Source: Franconibacter pulveris DSM 19144 (GTDB taxonomy: Bacteria; Pseudomonadota; Gammaproteobacteria; Enterobacterales; Enterobacteriaceae). Taken from it: DNA of 64,000 nt. A program made the translations under genes and the position numbers. Every line of letters begins with the position of its first letter. The stretch's first letter is position 1. The DNA lies in assembly GCA_000621185.1 (NCBI GenBank), contig KK211222.1, forward strand, positions 1 through 64,000, in the 5' to 3' direction. Below, piece by piece: positions 1-8,187 of the stretch. Below the pieces are notes generated by a model. It did no database searches. It worked only from the letters and a program-made list of their open reading frames with translations, and had not been told where the DNA came from.

Positions 1-69
1 AACAGTTTGGTTCAAAGTGTTCAGTTATCAGAACCCAGAGGTAATTCTTCTGGCTATGAAAATGAATGC

Positions 70-160
70 CGATATTAAATGTAATTTGTTCGTTAATATC
101 GCTGAGCAACCAGGCATTAATAAAATAATCAGTTATTAACTGCGTTTAGTAAATAAACGC
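70..160. promoter_or_regulatory. Upstream region of fimbrial major pilin gene with two inverted repeats
   Basis: The A+T-rich stretch before the first pilin gene holds two inverted repeats. One has 9-bp arms CGATATTAA at 70-78 and TTAATATCG at 93-101 with a 14-nt spacer. The second has arms GCGTTTA at 142-148 and TAAACGC at 154-160 with a 5-nt loop. They could be protein-binding sites or leader hairpins for the fimbrial operon. No matching pair that would bracket an invertible fimS-type switch is visible inside the window, but the window starts only 215 bases upstream. Confidence 0.35.
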
Positions 161-215
161 GGATGAACGCTGACTGTTATTTCCCAAGGACTTAATTAAT
201 TTAAAGGATATACGT

Positions 216-746
216 ATGAACTTCAAAAAAGTTGCTCTGGCTTCGGTAATGGGTCTGGTTCTGGCAGCGTCTGCACAGGCGGCAGATCAGGGCCACGGTA
301 AGGTGACCTTCACCGGCTCCATTATCGACGCACCGTGCTCCATTAACCCGGACAGCATCGACCAGACCGTGAATCTGGGCCAGGTGTCCAACGTGGCGCT
401 GAAGGCCAGCGGCAACACCGGTACTTCCGTACCGCGTAATTTTGAAATCAAACTGGAAAACTGCGACACCACGACCCTGAAGTCCGTCAAAACCACCTTC
501 ACCGGTGCGGAAGGCGCGACTGACGGCTCACTGGGCATCACCGGTACCGCCAAGGGCGCAAGCATCATCCTGACCAACGGCGACGGCGAGCAGATCAAAC
601 TGGGCGAAGCTTCTGCGGCGCGCCAGCTGCAGAACGGCAACAACACCCTGCTGTTCTCCGCCTACCTGAAGGGCGACGGCGCCTCTGCCACCGTGACCCC
701 GGGTGACTTCACTGCGGTGGCCGACTTCACCCTGGCCTACCAGTAA
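216..746 (+). CDS. Major fimbrial subunit, FimA/PapA family
   Basis: Structural pilin of a chaperone-usher fimbria, exported through the Sec pathway and polymerised on the cell surface by donor-strand exchange. The 176-residue protein has a clear signal peptide ending AQA at residues 20-22, the two conserved pilin cysteines at about 41 and 83, and the pilin C-terminal strand with glycine about 14 residues from the end and a penultimate tyrosine (ending LAYQ). The ATG follows an AAAGGA ribosome site. It is the first gene of the cluster and is followed at once by a strong terminator, which fits the highly expressed major subunit. The exact fimbrial type cannot be named from sequence alone. Confidence 0.9.
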   Translation: MNFKKVALASVMGLVLAASAQAADQGHGKVTFTGSIIDAPCSINPDSIDQTVNLGQVSNVALKASGNTGTSVPRNFEIKLENCDTTTLKSVKTTFTGAEGATDGSLGITGTAKGASIILTNGDGEQIKLGEASAARQLQNGNNTLLFSAYLKGDGASATVTPGDFTAVADFTLAYQ

Positions 747-762
747 TCGCAGTCCCCCCTTA

Positions 763-797
763 ACACATGCCCGCGCGGGCGGGCATGTGTTTTTTTT
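763..797 (+). terminator. Strong intrinsic terminator behind the major pilin gene
   Basis: A 12-bp perfect stem (763-774 pairing with 779-790, starting ACACATGCCC) with a 4-nt loop is followed by eight T residues. It lies between the first pilin and the second subunit of the same cluster, so partial read-through would give much more major pilin than minor subunits, usher and chaperone. Such intra-operon terminators are known from other fimbrial operons. Confidence 0.9.
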
Positions 798-818
798 CAG
801 ACACCAGAGACGGAACTC

Positions 819-1379
819 ATGAACAGATTCTTACGCGGCGCCACGGCGTTCGCGCTGCTGGCGGCTGCCTGCGCGGCGCAGGCCTCCCGGCAGGCGGCCA
901 CGCCGGGCAGCGAATTTGACCTGGGGCTTACCGGGCGGGTGAGTATGGAAGGCGTCATTCTGTCGAGCGCCTGCGACATCACCACCGGCGACAGCGACCA
1001 GACGGTGGCGATGGGCAGCGAGACGCGCGGCCATATGCGGCGCACCGGACAGGGCGAGCCGCATCCGTTTTCCATCAGCCTGACCGGCTGCGCGCTGGCG
1101 CAGGCGGACGACCCGGCGCCCTGGCAGGTGCTGCAGGTGACCTTTGACGGCGAGCGCGAGGACGGGCTGTTCCGCGTCGGCGGCATGGCGTCCGGCGTGG
1201 CGCTGGAGCTCACCGACAGCCGCGGCGCGGTGATACGCCCCGGCGAGGCCGTCTCTTACCGCCAGGCGGCGGCGGACGATATCCGCCTGGATTATTACCT
1301 GACGCTGAAAACCACCACGCGCGAATTAATGGCCGGCGACTACCGCGCCGTTATCCGCTACCGGGTTGATTATTTCTGA
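819..1379 (+). CDS. Minor fimbrial subunit
   Basis: Pilin-family protein of 186 residues with a signal peptide ending near AQA at residue 22, a cysteine pair (SSACDI and LTGCAL) and a C-terminal donor-strand motif ending VDYF. Its place between the major pilin and the usher matches the second gene of Pap or MR/P-type clusters (PapH or MrpB position), where the product ends or anchors the rod. That specific role is inference from gene order. G+C content is very high, like its neighbours up to 5350. Confidence 0.8.
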   Translation: MNRFLRGATAFALLAAACAAQASRQAATPGSEFDLGLTGRVSMEGVILSSACDITTGDSDQTVAMGSETRGHMRRTGQGEPHPFSISLTGCALAQADDPAPWQVLQVTFDGEREDGLFRVGGMASGVALELTDSRGAVIRPGEAVSYRQAAADDIRLDYYLTLKTTTRELMAGDYRAVIRYRVDYF

Positions 1380-1411
1380 CTGTTTTTCATCCTCTGGCGG
1401 ATATAACGGAC

Positions 1412-3956
1412 ATGGCTGACATTTCTATTAATAAAACGCGTAACAAAGCGCGCGACGCGACGGCGCGAATCAATCACGGCGCGGTCAGAATAATAAAACT
1501 TTCCGCACTGACCGTCTGCGTGCTGGCGGGGATCCGCGCGCCGGCAGTGGCGGCGGACGACATCCAGTTTAATACCGACGTGCTGGATGTGAAGGACAAA
1601 CAGAATATCGATTTAAGCCAGTTTTCAAAACGCGGCTATATCATGCCGGGCGACTACACCTTCCGCATTAAGGTCAACCAGAACGAACTGGACGAGCGGA
1701 CGGTCAGCGTTTACCCGGCGGAAACGGACAAAAACCGCTCCGTGGCCTGCCTGGCGCCGGAGGTGGTGAAGAGTTTCGGCCTGAAGGAAAAATACCTGGC
1801 GGCGCTGAAGCCCTGGCACCAGGGGCAGTGTCTGGATGTCACCGCGCTCAGCGGCGTGGAGGTGACGCCGGACCTCGGCAACGGCCTGCTTGCGGTGAGC
1901 GTGCCGCAGGCCTACCTCGAGTACAGCTCGGACGACTGGGTGCCGCCCGCGATGTGGGACAACGGCATTCCCGGCCTGCTGGCGGACTACAACCTGAACG
2001 CCCAGGCGCGCCATAACGAGCGCGGCGGCGATGACAACACCGTCTCGGGCAACGGCACCGTCGGCGCCAACCTCGGGGCGTGGCGCGCCCGCGCCGACTG
2101 GCAGGCGAACTACGACGACCGCAGCGGTGAATACAGCAGCGGCCAGAAGCAGTGGACCTGGAGCCGGCTGTACCTCTACCGCGCGCTGACCGGGCTGAAG
2201 GCGAAGCTGACGCTCGGCGAGGACTACGTGAACTCGGCCCTGTTCGACAGCTTCCGCTTCACCGGGGCGAGCGTGGTGTCGGACGACAACATGCTGCCGC
2301 CGAACCTGCGCGGCTACGCGCCGGAGGTTACCGGCGTGGCGAAGACCAACGCCCGGGTCACCGTCTCCCAGCAGGGGCGGGTGATATACGAGACCCAGGT
2401 GGCGGCGGGGCCGTTTGCCATTCAGGACCTGAGCACCGCGGTCACCGGCACGCTGGACGTGCGCGTCCAGGAGCAGGACGGCTCGGTCCAGGAATACAAG
2501 GTCAACACGGCGAGTATCCCGTACCTGACCCGGCCAGGCAGCGTGCGCTACAAGTTCTACGCCGGCAAGCCCACCAGCTATGACCACCATGCCGACGGCG
2601 ACACCTTCGGCACCGGCGAGTTCTCCTGGGGGGTCAGCAACGGCTGGTCGCTGTACGGCGGCATGGTCTCGAGCTCGAAGTACATCTCGCTTGCCGCCGG
2701 TATCGGCCGCGACCTGATGGCGCTCGGCGCGCTGGCTTTCGACGTGACCCGCTCGGACGCCAAGCTTGAGAACGAGCACCGCCACGGCCAGTCGTACCGG
2801 GTGAGCTATTCGAAGACCTTTGACGGGACCGGCAGCCAGGTGACCTTTGCGGGCTACCGCTTCTCGGAGAAGGACTTCATGAGCTTCGCCGACTACGTGA
2901 GCTACCGCTCGGATTACGGCGACTACATGCAGAGCAAGGAGATGTACACCGTCACCTTCAGCCAGCAGTTCGAGAAGCTGGGCCTGAGCGCGTACCTCAA
3001 CTACTCGCACCAGACCTACTGGAACAACCCGGCGGAGGACCGCTACAGCCTGTCGCTGTCGCGCTACTTTGATATCGGCAGGTGGAAGAACATCAGCGCC
3101 TCGCTGACCGCCTACCGCAACAAATTTAACGGCGAGAATGACGACGGCATGTACCTGTCGCTCTCGGTGCCGTGGGGGGATGCGGGCACGCTCGGGCTGA
3201 ACTCGTCGTACAGCGGCGACGCCAGCAGCCATAACCTGAGTTACTACAGCCGGCTGGACAACGGCGACAACTACCGCGTTGCGGCGGGCGGCACGGATGA
3301 CGGCGGCAGCCTCAGCGGCTACTACGACCACCCGGGCGACCTGGCGGAGGTCACCAGGCAACCTGGACTACCAGCACGGGCAGTACAGCGCGGCGGGGCT
3401 CTCGCTGCGCGGCGGCCTGACCGCCACGGCGAAGGGGGCGGCGCTGCACCGCTCGAACGTGGCGGGCGGCACCCGCGTGCTGGTGGATACCGGCGACGCG
3501 GCGGATATCCCGGTGCACGGCTACAGCAACAACACGTACACCAACCGCTTCGGCAAGGCGGTCATTACTGAGGTCAGCGACTACAGCAAGAACAGCCTGA
3601 GCCTGGACATCAACAACCTGCCGGAGAACGCCGAGGCCACGGCCTCGGTGGCCCAGGCGACGCTGACCGAGGGGGCCATCGGCTACCGCCGGTTTAACGT
3701 GATTGCCGGGCAGAAGGCGATGGCGGTTATCCGCCTGGCGGACGGCAGCTACCCGCCGTTCGGCGCCAGCGTGCGCAACGCGGAGAAACAGGAGGTCGGC
3801 CTCGTCAACGACGAGGGCCAGGCGTACCTCAGCGGCCTGAAGCCGGGCGCCAGACTGAGCGTGAGCTGGAACGGGGCGGCGCAGTGCGCGGTGACCCTGC
3901 CGGCGAGCCTCGCAGGAGTGAGCCAGAACGGAAATCTGTTACTGCCGTGCCACTGA
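1412..3956 (+). pseudogene. Outer-membrane fimbrial usher, frameshifted
   Basis: PapC/FimD-family usher, the outer-membrane pore that assembles and secretes pilins. From the ATG at 1412 the frame encodes a long signal region (cleavage near AVAA, about residue 48), the N-terminal periplasmic domain, and the barrel and plug regions with the family block SDDNMLPPNLRGYAPEV. After codon 648 homology stops and the frame runs into unrelated sequence ending at 3571. The true C-terminal part (NLDYQHGQYS to the stop at 3956) continues in the +1 frame from 3357. Dropping one base, the A at 3356, joins both parts into an intact usher of about 847 residues, the normal length. This is either a real recent mutation, which would abolish the fimbria, or a sequencing error. 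The rest of the gene shows no decay, so error or a very recent mutation is likely. Confidence 0.85.
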
Positions 3957-3993
3957 GGCACGGCGCAGAACCACTTTTACCGAGTATGCAGAA

Positions 3994-4758
3994 ATGAAGC
4001 CATTAATCCGTAAACCGAACCTTTCCGTTATCAGTGTTGCCCTGGTGAGTATCCTCACCGCGCAGCAGGCCTGCGCGGCCATCGCCCTGGACCGCACCCG
4101 TGTGGTCTATAACGGCGGCGAGAAGTCGGTGAGCCTGAACATCAGCAACGAGAACAAAAAGCTGCCCTACCTGGCCCAGGCCTGGATGGAAGACGCGCAG
4201 GGCAACAAAATCGCCAGCCCGCTGACGGTGCTGCCGCCGGTGCAGCGCGTGGAGCCGGGGGCGAAGAGCCAGGTGAAGGTGCAGGCCGCGCCGGCCGTCG
4301 CCGCGCTGCCCCAGGACCGGGAGACGCTGTTCTACTTCAACCTGCGGGAAATCCCGCCGCGCAGCGACAAGCCCAACACCCTGCAGATAGCGCTGCAGAC
4401 CCGCATCAAGCTGTTCTACCGCCCGGCGGCCATTGCGCTGGACAAGACCCAGGCGGCGAAGGGCGACTGGGTGGAAAAAGTCACGCTCACCCGCAACGGC
4501 GACAAATATGTGGTCAACAACCCGACGCCGTACTACCTGACTCTGGTGGAGGGCACGGCGGGGGTGAAGGGCAAAGCCGTGCCGTTTGAGCCGGTGATGG
4601 TGAGCCCGAAGGGCAGCGCCACCCTTGAGGCGTCCGCCGCCGCGTTCGGCGCCAGCCCGGTGCTGAGCTACGTCAACGACTACGGCGGCCGCCCGCAGCT
4701 TCAGTTCAGCTGTGGCGGGGCCACCTGCACCGGTAAGCTGGTGCAGGACAAAAAGTAA
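3994..4758 (+). CDS. Periplasmic fimbrial chaperone, PapD family
   Basis: Folds pilin subunits in the periplasm by donating its G1 strand and hands them to the usher. The 254-residue protein has a signal peptide ending ACAA near residue 29, the N-domain start IALDRTRVVYNGGEKS with the conserved arginine, and the G1-strand segment LQTRIKLFYRP with the conserved lysine, which together anchor the pilin C-terminus in PapD. It follows the usher by 37 bases. The order usher then chaperone is that of Pap and MR/P clusters and differs from fim (chaperone before usher). Confidence 0.92.
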   Translation: MKPLIRKPNLSVISVALVSILTAQQACAAIALDRTRVVYNGGEKSVSLNISNENKKLPYLAQAWMEDAQGNKIASPLTVLPPVQRVEPGAKSQVKVQAAPAVAALPQDRETLFYFNLREIPPRSDKPNTLQIALQTRIKLFYRPAAIALDKTQAAKGDWVEKVTLTRNGDKYVVNNPTPYYLTLVEGTAGVKGKAVPFEPVMVSPKGSATLEASAAAFGASPVLSYVNDYGGRPQLQFSCGGATCTGKLVQDKK

Positions 4759-4781
4759 CCGCCGGTGAAAGGAGGCACACG

Positions 4782-5351
4782 ATGAACAGGATGAGATTAC
4801 TTGCCGGCCTGCTGGCGCTGGCCGCGGCCGGTGCGGCGGCGGATGAACTGCCGCTGGCGGATAACGGCCAGCTTTACGTGTACGGCAGCCTGCTGGAGAA
4901 CACCTGCCGGCTGACCATGGACTCGGCGTACCAGGAGGTGGACCTGGGCGCCACCGCGCGGGCGGATGTCAGGCTTCCGGGGCAGAGCCCCCGGCCGGTG
5001 ACGGTGACGCTGCGCCTGCGCGACTGCCCGGTGCTCGGCAACTGGAGCAGCAACATCACGCCGCTGACCGAAACGGTGAGCACGCAGCAGCCGCCCTACC
5101 GGGCGCGTTTTGTGGCGAAGGCGGACGACACGAACCCGGAGCTGGTGAAAGTGACGGGCGCGTCGGGTATCGGGCTGCGCCTGCGCGACAGCCGGGGGCA
5201 GACGGTGAAGCTCTCGCGTGAGAGCGACACGCTGCTGCTGACGCCGGGCCAGGACCGGGTGACCTTCACCCTGGCGCCGGAGCGCACCGCCGCGCCGTTC
5301 ACCGCCGGGCCGTACCATGCGCTGATTAACTTCAGCATGATTTACGAGTAA
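4782..5351 (+). CDS. Minor fimbrial subunit
   Basis: Pilin-family protein of 189 residues. It has a short signal peptide (cleavage near AAADE, about residue 20), a cysteine pair (ENTCRL and LRDCPV) and the C-terminal donor-strand segment ending FSMIYE. A good AAAGGAGG ribosome site lies 9 bases before the ATG. It is the last gene of the very G+C-rich half of the cluster. By position it resembles MrpE or PapK-type adaptor or tip-fibre subunits, which is inference. Confidence 0.8.
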   Translation: MNRMRLLAGLLALAAAGAAADELPLADNGQLYVYGSLLENTCRLTMDSAYQEVDLGATARADVRLPGQSPRPVTVTLRLRDCPVLGNWSSNITPLTETVSTQQPPYRARFVAKADDTNPELVKVTGASGIGLRLRDSRGQTVKLSRESDTLLLTPGQDRVTFTLAPERTAAPFTAGPYHALINFSMIYE

Positions 5352-5359
5352 GGATAAGC

Positions 5360-5950
5360 ATGAAAAACATAACATGGTTTGAATCTATGCTTTCCCTGAA
5401 GCTCGGCGGTGGTGTGCGGTGTATGACGACGATGGGCATGCTTTTTTTTTCCTGCATGAGCCCAGCGGCGTTGGGGAATACAGGCTCCACATATGACCTT
5501 AATATTAATATTGATGGCACTATCGTTGCGAACGGCTCTTGCCAGTTTAATAACGGCGGTAGTTTGACGGTGGATTTTGGCGAGGTTCGGTTAAAAGCGG
5601 GTACTAGCAACAGCGTGACGATGGAGGGCAGCTACCGTAAGCCGATTGCTAGCGATTTTAAATGCAGTGGAGACAGTGCAGGATTGCTGCAGATGCAACT
5701 TAGCAGTACGGGAGGCAGTTATAAAACCTACAATGGCGTTCAGATCCTGGATACCGATAAGGGCATTGTAGGGGTTGAATTGCTAGTCAACGGCGCGCCG
5801 CAAAATATGGGATCCTGGTTCACGATCGATCAGGATAATCCACCAGCGCTTGAGGCGGAGCTGGTTCAGACCAGCACAACCAATAGTAATAACGTTGTCA
5901 GTGGCGATACGTTTACCGCCTCCGGCACGCTAACGATGGCATTTAATTAA
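5360..5950 (+). CDS. Fimbrial subunit-like protein
   Basis: Protein of 196 residues with a late hydrophobic signal segment (residues about 22-40, ending ALGN), two pilin-type cysteines (NGSCQF and DFKCSG) and a C-terminal beta-strand pattern ending TLTMAFN. The ATG at 5360 has AAGGA upstream and lies 8 bases after the previous stop, so the genes are translationally close. The sequence is much less G+C rich than genes 216-5351. The segment near residues 170-190 is rich in serine, threonine and asparagine. The assignment rests on cysteine spacing, size and position. Confidence 0.7.
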   Translation: MKNITWFESMLSLKLGGGVRCMTTMGMLFFSCMSPAALGNTGSTYDLNINIDGTIVANGSCQFNNGGSLTVDFGEVRLKAGTSNSVTMEGSYRKPIASDFKCSGDSAGLLQMQLSSTGGSYKTYNGVQILDTDKGIVGVELLVNGAPQNMGSWFTIDQDNPPALEAELVQTSTTNSNNVVSGDTFTASGTLTMAFN

Positions 5951-5961
5951 GGTTACAGGTT

Positions 5962-6477
5962 ATGAAAAGCAAAATGAAAGCTATAACGCTTTTCGCCCTG
6001 GGACTGATGTTCTCTGTTGCAGCACAACCGAGCCTGGCTGAGCAATCGGGTGATTCGATGAATATAACATTTCAGGGGAAATATATTATTTCCACCCCAT
6101 GTACAGTCTCGAATGATCAGATAATGGATATCTCTTTTGGCAACATCAGTATTAATGGGGTGAACGGCATTGATCACGGCCAGCCTATTCCTTACAGCGT
6201 GGATTGCCACGGTGCGCCTGACGACTCGCAACTGAGTCTAATGGTAACCGGTACCGCGCAAAGTTTTGATGATGCGGCAGTCGTCACTTCCGCAGACGGT
6301 CTGGGCTTACAGATTCAGGCTAACGGCCAGTCGATGAGGTTAAACGAGCCGCTGAACACGACGTTGGGAGCATTGCAGTCTCTGAAGTTGACTGCCGTAC
6401 CGGTAAAAGATCCGGCGAAAACGCTCACCGAGCAGCCCTTTACTGCCACTGCAACATTGACTGCGCAATATGAGTGA
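5962..6477 (+). CDS. Fimbrial subunit-like protein
   Basis: Pilin-type protein of 171 residues with a signal peptide (cleavage near SLAEQ, about residue 28), cysteines in STPCTV and VDCHG, and the C-terminal strand ending TLTAQYE with penultimate tyrosine. It follows the previous gene by 11 bases and ends 8 bases before the next start, so it sits inside the same operon. It is probably a tip-fibre subunit by position. G+C is moderate, as in its neighbours 5360-7997. Confidence 0.75.
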   Translation: MKSKMKAITLFALGLMFSVAAQPSLAEQSGDSMNITFQGKYIISTPCTVSNDQIMDISFGNISINGVNGIDHGQPIPYSVDCHGAPDDSQLSLMVTGTAQSFDDAAVVTSADGLGLQIQANGQSMRLNEPLNTTLGALQSLKLTAVPVKDPAKTLTEQPFTATATLTAQYE

Positions 6478-6485
6478 GGTCAATA

Positions 6486-7031
6486 ATGAATACGTTAACG
6501 AATAATCGATTGTCGCTTTATGCATTTACATTACTGGTTGCAATGAGCAGCAGCTTCACAAGCGCGCAGGCCACGGATAATAACCTTCATTTCAGCGGTG
6601 CGCTGGTCAGTGAACCCTGCAATCTCGATCCGCAGAACAGCGATATTGTAGTGGATTTTGGATCGATCGTAGAAAAGTATCTATATCAAAATACGCGTAC
6701 AAAAAGCGAGCCCTTTGTGGTGAAGCTTACGGATTGCGATACCAATATCGGAAGTAAAGTCACCTTGACGTTTAAGGGGACCGAAAGCACGGCTTTGCCG
6801 GGCCTGCTGGCTGTCACTGGCGCGGCGACAGGTATTGCTATTGGTATGGAATCTTCCGAGGGCAGTGCATTGCCGTTTAATCAGCCTACGCCGGAATATA
6901 TACTGTCCAAGGGCACAAATAATTTTATCTTGGGCGTTTATGTGCAGGGCGAACCATCAGCTATTTCTCAGCAGACAATAATACCTGGCGATTTTACGGC
7001 AACTGCAACATTTGAGCTGGCGTATCCTTAA
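6486..7031 (+). CDS. Fimbrial subunit-like protein
   Basis: Pilin-family protein of 181 residues. An in-frame GTG exists 12 bases earlier, but the ATG at 6486 is preferred because GAGG lies 7-10 bases before it. It has a signal peptide ending AQA (SAQAT), cysteines in SEPCNL and LTDCDT, and the donor-strand ending GDFTATATFELAYP, which closely resembles the end of the major pilin at 216-746. It could be an alternative shaft subunit or a tip-fibre subunit. Confidence 0.78.
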   Translation: MNTLTNNRLSLYAFTLLVAMSSSFTSAQATDNNLHFSGALVSEPCNLDPQNSDIVVDFGSIVEKYLYQNTRTKSEPFVVKLTDCDTNIGSKVTLTFKGTESTALPGLLAVTGAATGIAIGMESSEGSALPFNQPTPEYILSKGTNNFILGVYVQGEPSAISQQTIIPGDFTATATFELAYP

Positions 7032-7052
7032 GCTTATGAGACTAAATTTACT

Positions 7053-7997
7053 ATGAACGCTTATTGTGTAATATATAGCGGAATGAGCGCTATAAAAAAA
7101 TTGTTATTATTGGTTTTTTTATCAGTTATATTGATCCCGCCAGCGGATGCGCAAATTATAAGTCCGTTTGCAGTGAATGAAACCGATCAGCAGACCGGAA
7201 TTATGGCTGATAGTTGTGAAAATACCTACGAAGTTAATAGAGACTCTACATGGGTATTAGTGGAGATCGCAGTGCATCCTAAAAAGCCATGTACTGTCTT
7301 TAGTTATGGTTATGCTCCTCATGCAGGAAATTACAGAATAAGGTTGCGAATAAAAAATAATCAAGGAATTGATCTCGTTTCTACAAGTACCCCTTTTTAC
7401 TTGGATGCAGAACGTCCAATAGTGGACCAGAATGCAAGCCCTGATGGGGAATCTGTCAGCACCCGAGTACATGCGCCTTTTGAGTTATGGTGGTGTTATT
7501 TCATTGTCGATGAGGCAGGCGTTGAATATAATATTATGGTGGGTAACTGTCATGACGGAGGTAACCCTCTTCCTCCTGGGCCGCCAGTGCCTGATACGTC
7601 CTGTACAATTAACAGCGATAATGCACTTTCCGTGTCTTTAGGAACGCTTGAGCGCTCTGAAATATCGACATCGCCAGACACGGTTACGGCGAAGAATGTC
7701 CCCTTTACGGTAAACTGTACTGGTGGAAATGTTACCGTGGATATGAAACTAAACTATACGCCAATATCTATCGGAAATAGTCAGGCAGTAAAAACATCCG
7801 CTAATGGTGTAGGTGTTTCTGTTCTTTATGACAACAATCCACTTACCCCAGCGGATATTAAAACCGTTACATTTTTGCAGGGCTCTAACACGCTGAATCT
7901 GAGTTTTGCAGCAGTGCGTGATCCTGTCATTAAGTTAGAGGATATTCCCACCGGAGCTTTTACAGCCAATGCTGTGCTTGTTATGACCCAGCAGTAA
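7053..7997 (+). CDS. Putative two-domain fimbrial tip adhesin
   Basis: Protein of 314 residues, the longest pilin-related product here and the last fimbrial gene, which is the usual place of the adhesin. Residues about 11-33 form a signal peptide (a second ATG at 7083 would give the more typical MSAIKKLLLL start). Residues 34-168 form a domain I do not recognise, with cysteines at 55, 80, 148 and 166. A proline-rich linker (PLPPGPPVP, about 172-180) leads to a pilin domain with cysteine 184 and a partner near VNCTGG, ending VLVMTQQ. Receptor domain plus pilin domain is the architecture of FimH, PapG and MrpH. The ligand cannot be inferred. Confidence 0.7.
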   Translation: MNAYCVIYSGMSAIKKLLLLVFLSVILIPPADAQIISPFAVNETDQQTGIMADSCENTYEVNRDSTWVLVEIAVHPKKPCTVFSYGYAPHAGNYRIRLRIKNNQGIDLVSTSTPFYLDAERPIVDQNASPDGESVSTRVHAPFELWWCYFIVDEAGVEYNIMVGNCHDGGNPLPPGPPVPDTSCTINSDNALSVSLGTLERSEISTSPDTVTAKNVPFTVNCTGGNVTVDMKLNYTPISIGNSQAVKTSANGVGVSVLYDNNPLTPADIKTVTFLQGSNTLNLSFAAVRDPVIKLEDIPTGAFTANAVLVMTQQ

Positions 7998-8020
7998 TAT
8001 TTGTATTGCGGATGTTTACT

Positions 8021-8052
8021 ATATCAGGATGAGGTTTTTCTCGTCCTGATAT
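8021..8052 (+). other. Hairpin between adhesin gene and glycosyltransferase gene
   Basis: A 13-bp stem (ATATCAGGATGAG pairing with CTCGTCCTGATAT, one G-T pair) encloses a T-rich loop. No T run follows the stem, so it is a poor intrinsic terminator. It may stabilise the fimbrial message or permit transcription into the next gene. The rest of 7998-8187 is A+T rich with no recognisable gene. Confidence 0.45.
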
Positions 8053-8187
8053 GTAACTCAGCTAGTCATTTGAATTTTTACATTTTCTCATGTTTATTTG
8101 GTCAGTCTTTTTGTCTGTTCAGGGGCTGACAGAGCCTTTTCTGTTAAAAGGCAACAGCATTTAATTAAAAGTGGCTCTCTTTTTTCT

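Noticed and set aside
1-215. fimS-type invertible promoter switch
   Set aside because: No matching inverted repeats bracket the promoter and no FimB/FimE-type recombinase gene is in the window; the two short inverted repeats present are too close together.
1625-3361. 578-residue open frame on the minus strand across the usher gene
   Set aside because: It is a shadow of the very G+C-rich usher reading frame; composition is Arg/Val/Ala repeats with no domain, signal or ribosome site, and the opposite strand carries clear usher motifs.
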